Notes under the pieces: generated by a model
What the model was told of the DNA's origin: nothing
Seen by the model: the letters and a program-made list of their open reading frames with translations, nothing else
Database searches by the model: none
In this document: positions 1 through 8,336 of the stretch, piece after piece
Layout of the letters: each line of letters begins with the position of its first letter
Position numbering within the stretch: position 1 is the stretch's first letter
Made by a program: the position numbers and the translations under genes
Origin: DATCHW01 sp963806045
GTDB taxonomy: Bacteria; Bacteroidota; Ignavibacteria; Tepidaquicellales; Tepidaquicellaceae
Assembly (NCBI GenBank): GCA_963806045.1
Contig: CAWDWP010000009.1
Coordinates: forward strand, 47,672 to 111,671
Length of the DNA stretch: 64,000 nt
Reading direction: 5' to 3'

Positions 1-143
1 AATTTTTTCCCTGCTGAGTGCAGTGCTCCGGCTATTTCCTTTTTCGTTTCATCTGTTACTATAAGAAGAGTCTCATTTGGTTTTAAACCCATATAATCTT
101 TAAGGGCTGTAAAAGATGCTTTATTTAATTTTTCAATATTCAT
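1..143 (-). CDS. N-terminus of a probable M29-type aminopeptidase (cut by window edge)
   Basis: Only the first 47 codons are present. They start at an ATG whose complement is at 141-143 and run off the left edge. The peptide contains ALKDYMGLKPNETLLIVTDE followed by a helix-like KEIAGALHSAG segment. This resembles the N-terminus of M29-type leucyl aminopeptidases (an ALrxVLglkPGEkvLIvtDe pattern). These are metallopeptidases that remove N-terminal residues from peptides, but the metal ligands would lie outside the window, so the family call rests on this short stretch alone. The gene is divergent from the DUF192 gene at 353. Confidence 0.55.
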   Translation of the reverse strand, partial: MNIEKLNKASFTALKDYMGLKPNETLLIVTDETKKEIAGALHSAGKK

Positions 144-352
144 AGGTGATGGTTAAGTTAGAAATTCAATAACAATTTTGTAAAAAATATCAATTAAGAC
201 AAGGTGAACTTATCTTCATATTTACCTCCCCAAGCAGGAGCTTGGGGAGGAGGGACTGGGTAACAAGTGGTAATTTCTAAGATATTCAAATGAATAGTTA
301 TTTTTTCGGAAAATCCGTAAATTTTATTGATTATTAAATAAATAGTAAAGCA
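144..352. other. Divergent intergenic region with one strong palindrome
   Basis: This 209-base spacer separates two divergent genes, so it should hold both promoters, but I see no clear -10/-35 or Bacteroidota-type TAnnTTTG box. Its only clear structure is the perfect hairpin at 225-250. Confidence 0.5.
225..250. repeat. Perfect 10-bp-stem palindrome of the CCTCC...GGAGG type
   Basis: The left arm CCTCCCCAAG (225-234) pairs perfectly with CTTGGGGAGG (241-250) around the six-base loop CAGGAG. There is no T-run, so it is unlikely to be a simple terminator. Other CCTCC...GGAGG palindromes occur at 7186-7207, 32657-32670 and 59755-59768, which suggests a dispersed family. Confidence 0.7.
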
Positions 353-931
353 TTGGCAAAGCAAGTGAAAAATAGCAAAGTTAAGAAAGAATCGAATTAT
401 CCAAAATTTGTATTTATGGCGGTTTTAGTATTGATAGCCGGATATTTCCTGATTACTTATTTTCTCGGTGATAATAAAAAAGATTTAAATAAAAATGTTA
501 ACACGACAAACACAACTACCAAAACCGAACCGGCAGAACCCCAGTTCAAGAAGCAGGGTGAACTGAAATTCTTATCTTCAAACGGTAAAAAGGAGTTGCG
601 GAAAATTGATATTGAAATAGCAGATGTAGACAGTGCCAGAATGATGGGGCTTATGTACAGAAAATCTATGGAAGATACAAAAGGAATGATTTTTATTTTT
701 GAAAAACCCGACATGCATTCCTTCTGGATGAAGAACACATATATCTCGCTCGATATAATTTATGTTAGTGACAAAAAAGAAATAGTTAAAATCTATAAAA
801 ACACTGAAAAATTATCCACAAAATCTCTTCCTACAGATAAGCCGGCATTGTATGTTGTCGAGGTGATTGCCGGTTTCTGCGATAAATACGGAGTTAAAGA
901 GGGCGATAAGATAGAATTCGCAAAGCAGTAA
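353..931 (+). CDS. DUF192 family membrane-anchored protein
   Basis: The 192-residue protein has a lysine-rich N-terminus, one membrane segment at about residues 19-38, a polar threonine/asparagine linker and a DUF192 domain from about residue 70 to the end. Hallmarks are the MMGLMYRKSM motif, the FWMKNTYISLDIIYV stretch and the closing GVKEGDKIEF. DUF192 is a small beta-rich fold of unsettled function, often found tethered or exported. The start is a TTG at 353, chosen because it includes the basic residues ahead of the membrane segment; no good Shine-Dalgarno site precedes it, and the ATG at residue 22 falls inside the membrane helix. The malQ gene follows after 11 bases and is probably co-transcribed. 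Confidence 0.85.
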   Translation: MAKQVKNSKVKKESNYPKFVFMAVLVLIAGYFLITYFLGDNKKDLNKNVNTTNTTTKTEPAEPQFKKQGELKFLSSNGKKELRKIDIEIADVDSARMMGLMYRKSMEDTKGMIFIFEKPDMHSFWMKNTYISLDIIYVSDKKEIVKIYKNTEKLSTKSLPTDKPALYVVEVIAGFCDKYGVKEGDKIEFAKQ

Positions 932-942
932 TCAACACTCTA

Positions 943-2784
943 TTGGATTATAATTTTTTATTAAACACACGGACGTCGGCACAATGGTCAAAGACCGGGA
1001 CAACAAGACGTTCGGGAATTGCAGTACCACTGTTCTCTGTTTATTCACGGAAAAGCACCGGAATAGGAGAATTCAGGGATTTAAAAAAAATAATTGACTG
1101 GTGTGTATTAAATGGCTTTTCAATAATTCAATTACTTCCTCTCAACGATACAGGATTTGATTTTGCTCCTTATAATGCTGTCAGTTCATTCGCTCTCGAC
1201 CCGATGTACATTACATTAAGCACTTTGAAGGGAATCAGAGCGGGAAAGTATAAAGCTAAGATAAATGATTTAAAAAATAAATATTCCCTCTTAGAACCTA
1301 ATGTTAACTATTCAATAAAAGCAGAAAAGCTAAAATTATTAAAAGAGATATTTAGTTCGGCTTCTTTTTCGAAAAATAAATATTTTGAAAACTTTAAAAA
1401 TGAAAATGAAAACTGGCTCAGGGAATATGCATTATACAAAGTAATAAAAGATAAATCCGGAAATAAAAACTGGGAAGAATGGGAGGAAATTTACAAGAAC
1501 AGAAACCCGGAAATATTGAAAGCAACTAAAGAAGAGAATACCGAAGATATAAATTTTTATTACTGGGTTCAGTGGCAGGCTTTTGAACAATTTAAAATTG
1601 TAAAAGAATATGCCGAACAAAGCGATGTTTTTCTGATGGGTGATATTCCTTTCCTCATAAGCCGTGATAGTGCTGATGTCTGGGCAAATCAGAATTACTT
1701 TAAACTGAATCTTGTATCGGGCGCTCCTCCCGATATGTATTTTGCAAAAGGTCAAAGGTGGGGAATGCCGCCGTATAACTGGCAGGAAATCGAAAAAGAT
1801 AATTATGAATATATTATAAGCAGGTTGAATTTTGCCGCAAATTTTTATCATATGTTCAGAATTGACCATTTTGTGGGATTACTCAGACTATGGACGATAT
1901 TATTAAATGAGCCCTTAGACAATGACGGACTGATTGGAAAATTCGACCCTGAAAATGAAAATGAATGGGAAGAAAACGCCAGGAAAATTCTTGATGTATT
2001 TATCCAAAACATCAATATGCTGCCCTGTGCAGAGGATCTGGGAACGATTCCACCCGCATCATATAAAATACTTGAAGAATATGGAATACCGGGAATAGAA
2101 ATTCAGAGATGGAAAAAGCATTGGGGCAAAGATTATGAATTTTCAACACCGGATGAATACAGGTTAAATTCTGTATCTTCGATTTCAACTCACGACTCTT
2201 CATTTTTTCCTGTCTGGTGGAAATATGAAGCGGGAAGCATAGACAAACTGTTATTTGAAAGATTATGCGGAAATCTGAGTATTTCCGGGGAAAGGTATAA
2301 ATATATTTTTGATACTCTGTTCGATACCGGTAAAAATAATAATGAAAGACTCTTCTGGAAAGCAGATATCAGAAGCGTAGAATATGTATTAAATATTCTG
2401 GAAAAAAGATGGGAGGAAGTACACGAGATAGTACTTTTATATATTGAAAGTTTCGGGGAAAGGGGAAGGTTTTTGAAATTATTTAATACCAATAAATTTG
2501 ACACCGAGTTTTGGACGACCAATTTTATAAAGGCGAATCTTGAAAAAATAAGTGAAACGAAATCTATTTTTTCTATTCAGCAAATCTTTGAATATCTATA
2601 TCTTGATGAAAGATTTTTAAATAAAAATACCACAATAAATTACAGAATAAACACACCGGGATTAATCAGCCAATCAAACTGGTGTCTGAGATTACCATTC
2701 CCTGTTGAAGAATTAAGAAAATTAGAAATTAATTCAATAATAAAAGAAATAAACATTAAGACAGACAGATTTTCAAAAAAGTGA
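943..2784 (+). CDS. malQ: 4-alpha-glucanotransferase (amylomaltase, GH77)
   Basis: The enzyme moves alpha-1,4-glucan segments between maltodextrins in cytoplasmic glycogen/maltose metabolism. The 613-residue length is normal for GH77. The N-terminal block has GIGEFRDLKKIIDWC and IIQLLPLNDTGFD. The three catalytic acids are visible: the nucleophile Asp308 in FRIDHFVGL, the acid/base Glu364 in AEDLGT, and Asp418 in THDSS. The start is TTG at 943. It lies 11 bases after the DUF192 gene on the same strand and converges on the ABC genes at 2811. There is no frameshift or missing motif. Confidence 0.95.
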   Translation: MDYNFLLNTRTSAQWSKTGTTRRSGIAVPLFSVYSRKSTGIGEFRDLKKIIDWCVLNGFSIIQLLPLNDTGFDFAPYNAVSSFALDPMYITLSTLKGIRAGKYKAKINDLKNKYSLLEPNVNYSIKAEKLKLLKEIFSSASFSKNKYFENFKNENENWLREYALYKVIKDKSGNKNWEEWEEIYKNRNPEILKATKEENTEDINFYYWVQWQAFEQFKIVKEYAEQSDVFLMGDIPFLISRDSADVWANQNYFKLNLVSGAPPDMYFAKGQRWGMPPYNWQEIEKDNYEYIISRLNFAANFYHMFRIDHFVGLLRLWTILLNEPLDNDGLIGKFDPENENEWEENARKILDVFIQNINMLPCAEDLGTIPPASYKILEEYGIPGIEIQRWKKHWGKDYEFSTPDEYRLNSVSSISTHDSSFFPVWWKYEAGSIDKLLFERLCGNLSISGERYKYIFDTLFDTGKNNNERLFWKADIRSVEYVLNILEKRWEEVHEIVLLYIESFGERGRFLKLFNTNKFDTEFWTTNFIKANLEKISETKSIFSIQQIFEYLYLDERFLNKNTTINYRINTPGLISQSNWCLRLPFPVEELRKLEINSIIKEINIKTDRFSKK

Positions 2785-2810
2785 ATCTTTAAAAATAAAA
2801 TTCCAAATCT

Positions 2811-4118
2811 TTAAAACACATTTCCTTTTCTGAAATTCAATATACTGATTATATTAATTAGTATCGCTATTCCGAAAAGGATAAGTAAATTCGGTAATAT
2901 TTCGATAAAACCTGCACCTCTCCAAAGCACTGTAAGAAACCCATCGACTGACCAGTAAACAAGCGTGAGTTTACTGAAGAATTGAATATAGCCCGGCATA
3001 AATGAAACCGGGAACCAGGCACCACCGATGGCGCTCATAGTCAAAATCAGCAATGTTCCCCAGCCATTTGCCTGTGATGATGTCTTGCTAATCGATGATA
3101 AAAACATCCCGAATCCTGTGCAGGCGGTTGATGCAGCCAGTATTACAAGAAAAAGATTAAAGAAATTCGGAAAAATATTTATATTGAAGAAAATCATACC
3201 TGCGATAAACATTACATATAACTGTATTATACCGAGGGTCATATTATAAATATATTTACTCCACAATATCTGTGTCCTTGTAACCGGTGACGAGAGAATT
3301 CTTAATACAACCCCGCTTTTCTTTTCATCGAACAGCGAGGATGCTGCCCCGGTAATTGAAAATAAAAGGAACATCATTGCCCATCCGCCAACACTTCTGG
3401 TTGCCCAGGGGTTTGTAATTTCTTTTCCTACAAGCTGCTGCTTTTCAAGGTTCAATATGTTATCAAAGAAATTGAAAGATTTTGTACTTGTATCTTTTTG
3501 TGTCTGCACGGGAGGATTCTTAATGTTTCCTAATATTCTCGAAGTATCTATATTGAAATATTTACCGATTACATTTGCCATTTCGGAATTGAACATAGTG
3601 CCTTTTTCTTTACCAAGGAAATTATTCGACTGTCTCTGCATACTCTGATTAAATATTTCAGGCACAGACTGCATTATTGTTTGCTGAAGAACACCCTGAA
3701 CCACCTGCATTTCCAGATCGTTTTTGGGGTCGTAATAAAATTTAAGCTTTAGTCCCAGTGAGGTATCGTTATAGGCATCTTCGGGAATAACAAGCGCCGA
3801 AGAGAACTTTCCGGTAATGACATATTGCTTAATGGTATTCGTGTCAAATTTTATTATACTGCCTTTTTCATCAGTATAAGTTTTAATAAGTCTGAATGTT
3901 TTTGTTGTATCGAGTATAGTTTCAAGTTTTTTAGCAATCGGGGCATCGCTATTGTTAATAAAACCAAGTTCAATTTTCTCCGGTCCCGAACTTCCGCTGA
4001 AAACTTTCCCGAATATAAAAATCAGGACAATAGGGACAACGAATGTGAGGCTGACGGAAACTTTATCTTTCCAGAACAGCAAATAATCTTTTTTGACAAG
4101 ACTTAATATCGTTTTCAA
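2811..4118 (-). CDS. ABC-2 type transporter permease
   Basis: This 435-residue membrane subunit has one N-terminal membrane helix (about residues 21-39), a roughly 200-residue extracytoplasmic domain, and about five membrane helices in the C-terminal half, the layout of ABC2_membrane_3 permeases. The start is a TTG at 4118 that overlaps the TGA stop of the upstream ATPase gene. An AGGAGG Shine-Dalgarno site inside the last ATPase codons sits about 8 bases before it, which implies translational coupling. With the ATPase it should form a half-transporter dimer, probably exporting a lipid, drug or polysaccharide-type substrate; the substrate cannot be read from the sequence. Confidence 0.9.
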   Translation of the reverse strand: MKTILSLVKKDYLLFWKDKVSVSLTFVVPIVLIFIFGKVFSGSSGPEKIELGFINNSDAPIAKKLETILDTTKTFRLIKTYTDEKGSIIKFDTNTIKQYVITGKFSSALVIPEDAYNDTSLGLKLKFYYDPKNDLEMQVVQGVLQQTIMQSVPEIFNQSMQRQSNNFLGKEKGTMFNSEMANVIGKYFNIDTSRILGNIKNPPVQTQKDTSTKSFNFFDNILNLEKQQLVGKEITNPWATRSVGGWAMMFLLFSITGAASSLFDEKKSGVVLRILSSPVTRTQILWSKYIYNMTLGIIQLYVMFIAGMIFFNINIFPNFFNLFLVILAASTACTGFGMFLSSISKTSSQANGWGTLLILTMSAIGGAWFPVSFMPGYIQFFSKLTLVYWSVDGFLTVLWRGAGFIEILPNLLILFGIAILINIISILNFRKGNVF

Positions 4119-5032
4119 TCTCTTAGCCTCCTTCCTGTAAGATTAAGGAAAAGCTCTTCGAGCGTCGGTTTGTGAAAATCTATAAAATTGTAACTTATTC
4201 CGTTTTCTTCAATTGCAGAAAAGAATTCTGAAAGCTTAACATCCTGGTTCATTTTCAATTCTATTTTTTCATTTTCTGTTTTAAGTAATCCGAATTTTTC
4301 AAATACAACTTGTTTGTTCCCGGTTATTTCATTCTTTGCAATAAAAACTGTTTCTTTAAAAGGCAATAAATTTAAAAGTTCGTCTAAAGTCCCCTGTGCA
4401 ATAATTTTTCCGATATCGATAATTGCAATTCTCTGGCACATTCTTTCTGCTTCTTCCATATAGTGCGTGGTATAAATAATGGTCATTCCTTCACTGTTAA
4501 GCTTTTGAAGAAATTCGAAAATTGAATTTCTCGATTGCGGGTCAACTCCGACCGTAGGTTCATCGCATAAAAAAACCTCCGGAGAATGCAAAAGACCTGC
4601 TATCATATTCAATCTGCGTTTCATGCCGCCGGAATAATTTTTCACAAGGTCTTTTCTTCTTTCGAATAGTCCGACAAAATTCAGTTTTTCTTTTATTATT
4701 TCTTTTAATTCGTTTTTTGGAATACCATACAGACTTCCGAAAATTTTCAGATTATCTTCGGCAGAAATCTCCTCATATATAGCAAGTGATTGCGGAGCCA
4801 GTCCGATTTTGTATTTTACTTTAATATTATCCTTCGAAACTGATTCTCCGTTAATCCTTATTTCGCCTTCATCAGGTGAAATGTAACCCGCAATAAGATT
4901 CATTGTTGTTGATTTTCCGGCACCATTCGGACCAAGTAGCCCAAAGAATTCATTGTCTTTGATTTCAAGAGATATTCCATCAAGTGCGGTAATATCTTTA
5001 TAACGCTTCGTAAGGTTTGAGATTACAATCAT
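4115..5032 (-). CDS. ABC transporter ATP-binding protein (ABC-2 type exporter)
   Basis: The 305-residue ATPase energises the permease encoded immediately downstream. Walker A GPNGAGKS is at residues 34-41, the Q-loop Gln at 81, the signature YSGGM at 133-137, Walker B FLCDEP at 154-159, and the switch His at 190 (YTTHYMEEAE). A C-terminal extension of about 80 residues is typical of DrrA/CcmA-like exporters. The ATG start lies at 5030-5032. The stop overlaps the start of the permease gene. The 154 bases upstream hold the terminator of the next minus-strand gene and presumably this operon's promoter. Confidence 0.95.
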   Translation of the reverse strand: MIVISNLTKRYKDITALDGISLEIKDNEFFGLLGPNGAGKSTTMNLIAGYISPDEGEIRINGESVSKDNIKVKYKIGLAPQSLAIYEEISAEDNLKIFGSLYGIPKNELKEIIKEKLNFVGLFERRKDLVKNYSGGMKRRLNMIAGLLHSPEVFLCDEPTVGVDPQSRNSIFEFLQKLNSEGMTIIYTTHYMEEAERMCQRIAIIDIGKIIAQGTLDELLNLLPFKETVFIAKNEITGNKQVVFEKFGLLKTENEKIELKMNQDVKLSEFFSAIEENGISYNFIDFHKPTLEELFLNLTGRRLRD

Positions 5033-5127
5033 AATATAATTGGTTTGAGTAATTTATTTTTAATACGTAAGAAAAGCAAGAAAGTTAATTAGGGTAAAAA
5101 AGCCGAAAATTGATTATTTACTGCAAA

Positions 5128-5156
5128 TAAAAAAGGGTGCTTGTTAAGAGCACCCC
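5128..5156 (-). terminator. Rho-independent terminator of the propeller gene at 5187
   Basis: On the minus strand GGGTGCT (5155-5149) pairs with AGCACCC (5141-5135), a perfect 7-bp stem, followed by a run of six T. It sits about 30 bases after the stop codon of the gene ending at 5187. Confidence 0.8.
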
Positions 5157-5160
5157 TTGG

Positions 5161-5179
5161 AAAGAAAGAAAGAAAGAAA
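5161..5179. repeat. (AAAG)n tetranucleotide tract downstream of the propeller gene
   Basis: Four AAAG units plus AAA lie just after the stop codon of the gene at 5187-6893. They mirror, in opposite orientation, the (CTTT)4 tract at 6901-6916 before the gene's start. Confidence 0.75.
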
Positions 5180-5186
5180 TAATTTG

Positions 5187-6893
5187 TTATTTTACTAAAC
5201 TCATTTTTTTAGTGATTACCAAATCCTGACCATTTACCGTCATAGTCAATTTGTAGAAATAATTGCCGCTTGATAAATTTGACGCGTTTACATTTACAGT
5301 ATAAAATCCTGCTTTTTGATTTTGATTAACCAGTGACATTACTTCTTTACCGGAGATATCATAAATTTTTAAAGATACTCTTGAATCCTGCGGAATTTCA
5401 TAGTCAATCTTTGTTGAAGGATTGAATGGGTTCGGATAATTTTGTGAAAGATTATATTTTGAAGGAGCTCCGATTTCAACCGAGCCTTCAAGTGCGAAAT
5501 ATTCAAAATTTCCGTTGTAGTCTATTTGCTTGATTTTATAATTATATTTCCCTGCTGATAATTTTGTATCGGAAAAATTATATTCTGTTGTATTGTTTGC
5601 ATTCCCTTTTCCTTTAACAAATCCTGCATTTGTCCAGTTGTCCGGATCGTTGGAATTTTTACTTGCGTCTATTCTATATATTTCAAAACCTGCATTGTTT
5701 TCTTCCGATGAAGTAATCCATTTTAAATTTACATTTCTGCCGGTGATACTGTAAATGAATGATTGTAATTTTACGGGCATCGGTGAATCCTGTAATTTTA
5801 GTGTCGTACCATCAACTGAAGAACTGTACATGAATGCATTAGAAGGTGCAAGACTTCCGGACATATAGTATGCATCAAAATCCTTAATATCTTTTGTTGT
5901 TGACGGAAATGTGCTTGTAACCCATGTCGAACCGTTATCATCACTTCTAAAACCTTCAACTGCATTTGACGTTGAGAATATTGCGTATACTGTTGGTGTT
6001 CCGGGAATCCATTTTATTGAACTCCATGCATTTGTTAGTGTTGCAGGAATTATCTGAGCTTTCCAGGTTTTTCCACCATCGGTTGTTCTCGCAACGGTAT
6101 TGTTATTTGAAGATGTTGCAGCAAGTCCGAATAAATTATTATCGCTGAATGCTATCGTGGAGACATATTGAAATGTTTGGGGTAAACAGGTTAAAGTAAT
6201 ATATGACCAGTTGGAACCGCCGTTTGTGGTTACACAATATCTCGGAGGAGCTTCAGATACTCCGAAACCAAAGAAATTGGCATTATTGACAAAAGTACCA
6301 TATATTGCGCCATGAGTTTTATTATTTGCCGGCTGTGATACATTATATAATGTCCAATTCGTTCCACCGTTAGTGGTTTTCCAGACTTTAAAGGAACTAC
6401 TCAAATCTTTAGGGTCACTAACGACTATTCCGACCTGAGTATTAATTTTAGAAAATTTTATTCCGTTTATTAATCCCTTGTCATCACCGGTAGTTAAAAT
6501 TGATGTCCAGGTATTTCCACCATCAGTTGATTTATTTACATTTACATTTTTCGTTACATTACCATTATTTCCACCTTCTCCATAATAAATTGTATTAGCA
6601 TCAGTTGCATAAAGAGAATAACAATTTTTATTCTTACTGGAAACGAGGTTAGAGGAGAAATTTAAACCTCCATTTGTAGATTTGTACATATATGCCTTAT
6701 TATTACTGCTGCCACCGCCTATAAAAATCACATTACCATTCACAACTGAAATAACAGGATATGTTCCTAAATTACTTAATTTTCCCTGATTTGTCGGTAC
6801 CCATTGAGAATAGACAGAATTGATTGTTAAAATAGAAAATAATACTGCTATCAGTATTTTTGATACAGAATTGGTATTTGTTGCGTTTTTCAT
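5187..6893 (-). CDS. Secreted BNR/Ycf48-like propeller protein with T9SS sorting domain
   Basis: The 568-residue protein begins with a Sec signal peptide ending near VYSQW. Residues about 30-370 form a beta-propeller with at least six 'Asp-box'-like repeats (KSTDGGNTW, KTTNGGTNW, VTTNGGSNW, RTTDGGKTW and others). A fibronectin-III-like segment follows (EENNAGFEIYRI ... YNYKIKQIDYNGNFEYF). The last 90 residues are a T9SS sorting domain starting NYPNPFNPSTKIDYEIP and ending KKMSLVK. It is therefore a predicted surface or released protein; ligand or activity is unknown. A GAAAGGG ribosome site precedes the ATG and is embedded in an AAAG repeat tract. The gene is intact. Confidence 0.9.
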   Translation of the reverse strand: MKNATNTNSVSKILIAVLFSILTINSVYSQWVPTNQGKLSNLGTYPVISVVNGNVIFIGGGSSNNKAYMYKSTNGGLNFSSNLVSSKNKNCYSLYATDANTIYYGEGGNNGNVTKNVNVNKSTDGGNTWTSILTTGDDKGLINGIKFSKINTQVGIVVSDPKDLSSSFKVWKTTNGGTNWTLYNVSQPANNKTHGAIYGTFVNNANFFGFGVSEAPPRYCVTTNGGSNWSYITLTCLPQTFQYVSTIAFSDNNLFGLAATSSNNNTVARTTDGGKTWKAQIIPATLTNAWSSIKWIPGTPTVYAIFSTSNAVEGFRSDDNGSTWVTSTFPSTTKDIKDFDAYYMSGSLAPSNAFMYSSSVDGTTLKLQDSPMPVKLQSFIYSITGRNVNLKWITSSEENNAGFEIYRIDASKNSNDPDNWTNAGFVKGKGNANNTTEYNFSDTKLSAGKYNYKIKQIDYNGNFEYFALEGSVEIGAPSKYNLSQNYPNPFNPSTKIDYEIPQDSRVSLKIYDISGKEVMSLVNQNQKAGFYTVNVNASNLSSGNYFYKLTMTVNGQDLVITKKMSLVK

Positions 6894-6900
6894 TTTTTCC

Positions 6901-6916
6901 CTTTCTTTCTTTCTTT
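6901..6916. repeat. (CTTT)4 tract overlapping the ribosome-binding region
   Basis: On the minus strand this reads (AAAG)4 and ends about 7 bases before the ATG of the propeller gene at 6893. Changes in unit number would alter the ribosome-binding spacing, so it could be phase-variable. That is inference only. Confidence 0.7.
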
Positions 6917-7111
6917 TAAAAATTTGTTTTTCTTTCCTGACTAGTGTTATAGCAATAGGTATGCCGCAAAAAAACGTTAAAAACAGGAAAATAATAGGGT
7001 TTTTTAAAAGAATAGAGCAGTATGCAAACTTTGTTTTCTAATCAGGTAATTAGTATTACAAGTTTTTCATTCAAAAATCATAAATTAAAGGAATTCCAGG
7101 AAATCGTATAA
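6917..7111. other. Intergenic segment without a visible gene
   Basis: This is part of the 335-base gap between two minus-strand cargo genes. It should contain the promoter of the propeller gene. I see no ORF with coding character and no recognisable promoter box. Confidence 0.4.
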
Positions 7112-7143
7112 AAAATCCTTTCTGATAAGTCAGAAAGGATTTT
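7112..7143. terminator. Perfect 14-bp hairpin, probable terminator
   Basis: AAAATCCTTTCTGA (7112-7125) pairs perfectly with TCAGAAAGGATTTT (7130-7143) around a TAAG loop. A/T runs at both stem bases make it a potential bidirectional terminator. It lies about 85 bases downstream of the minus-strand gene ending at 7229. Confidence 0.75.
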
Positions 7144-7170
7144 AAATATTTGTAAATATGTTGATTAAAT

Positions 7171-7243
7171 CATTTTATCAGTAGTTCCTCCCAAAAAGAT
7201 TGGAGGACTGCTAATAAAATGAATGTCGTCATTTTATTAGCAG
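7171..7243. repeat. Compound palindromic element overlapping a gene's last codons
   Basis: A 15-bp arm (7229-7243), made of the last five codons including the stop of the downstream-reading minus-strand gene, is exactly mirrored at 7208-7222 with a 6-base loop. A further imperfect copy lies at 7171-7185. Between the outer copies sits TCCTCCCAA...TTGGAGGA (7186-7207). Altogether 7171-7222 is one long imperfect inverted repeat with arms of about 24 bases. Confidence 0.75.
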
Positions 7244-8302
7244 CATTTTCTTTGTTTCAACATAGTTATCAGACTTCAGCGTATAAAAATAAACACCGCT
7301 CGGAAGTAATGTTCCGTTGATTTCAGCATTATAGTTTCCCGGTTTTGCTATGCCTGTATAGACATTTAGTACTTCATTTCCCAATACATCATAAATTTTC
7401 AAAGAAATATTTTCTTTTTTTGGGACCGAGTATTGTATTCTTGTAACCGGATTAAAGGGATTTGGATAATTTTGATCCAACCTGTATCCGGCTGGAGTTT
7501 CAAAATTTCCGGTTATACCTAATGGTGCTGTAACTGATTTTTTTATACTTTGTTCAACAATACTACGCAGAAGTGTGGTTGAATCTCTATATACAAAAGC
7601 AACAAGTTCACAGTTATCCGCAACCCATCCGGAATTTAAGGTGGTTGTAAATGATTTTATCTTTGTTTGATTCTGAGTCCAGACGCCTGTACTTAAACTT
7701 TCACCCGTTGCTCCGTTGACCATGTTCCTTACAATCCAATAATGAACATAATTCGGACCGCCATTACAACCGGTATAAGCTGTCTGTGCATATACAACAT
7801 TGTTTTCGATAATCACAAAATTAATTTTATAATTAGAATACAGATTTTGCAGAGCTGTTGCGTTAAAGGTAGCTGAAAGTTCCCTTGTTGCCGGGTTGTA
7901 ATCTTTGGAAACCACAGAAAGATTTATTACCGTATTCGGTGAGCGTGTATATCTTGCAATCAAAGTATCGGGCCAGTTATAATCATAATCCATAGGTGTT
8001 CCCATTGCCCTGTCAAAAATTGTTAAGGGAAAACCCCAATATTCCAATTGAGTAATAATTTCATTTCCGTTGAAAAACGAGAACGGGTCAGTACCATTTG
8101 CAGGACCGTGATAAGCGATTACGACAGTCTGGGGATATAATGGTAATAAATTATGCTCAATTATGGAATCTCCACAAGGACAATATCCACACCAGGTACC
8201 TGTAGCTAATTCAACCAAGACCCTGCGCGGTTCGGAATAAGATGTCTGAATATTGTAAAAAAAGAATCCGATAATGAAGATTAAAAGTATTTTTGTTTTC
8301 AT
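7229..8302 (-). CDS. Secreted thioredoxin-fold (Omp28-like) protein with T9SS sorting domain
   Basis: The 357-residue protein has a signal peptide (about residues 1-23, ending YSEP) and a thioredoxin-like segment with ATGTWCGYCPCGDS, a CxxC redox motif followed by a further cysteine. The TVVIAYHGP strand and the FPLTIFDR region (the cis-Pro region of such folds) support this. The last 85 residues are a T9SS sorting domain (NYPNPFNPVTRIQYSVP ... KKMLLIK). Omp28-like secreted thioredoxin-fold proteins occur in Bacteroidota, but a specific substrate is not known. It lies 34 bases downstream of the M42 peptidase gene on the same strand. Confidence 0.85.
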   Translation of the reverse strand: MKTKILLIFIIGFFFYNIQTSYSEPRRVLVELATGTWCGYCPCGDSIIEHNLLPLYPQTVVIAYHGPANGTDPFSFFNGNEIITQLEYWGFPLTIFDRAMGTPMDYDYNWPDTLIARYTRSPNTVINLSVVSKDYNPATRELSATFNATALQNLYSNYKINFVIIENNVVYAQTAYTGCNGGPNYVHYWIVRNMVNGATGESLSTGVWTQNQTKIKSFTTTLNSGWVADNCELVAFVYRDSTTLLRSIVEQSIKKSVTAPLGITGNFETPAGYRLDQNYPNPFNPVTRIQYSVPKKENISLKIYDVLGNEVLNVYTGIAKPGNYNAEINGTLLPSGVYFYTLKSDNYVETKKMLLIK

Positions 8303-8336
8303 AATATTTAATTTTATTAGAAAATTTTTAACTTAA

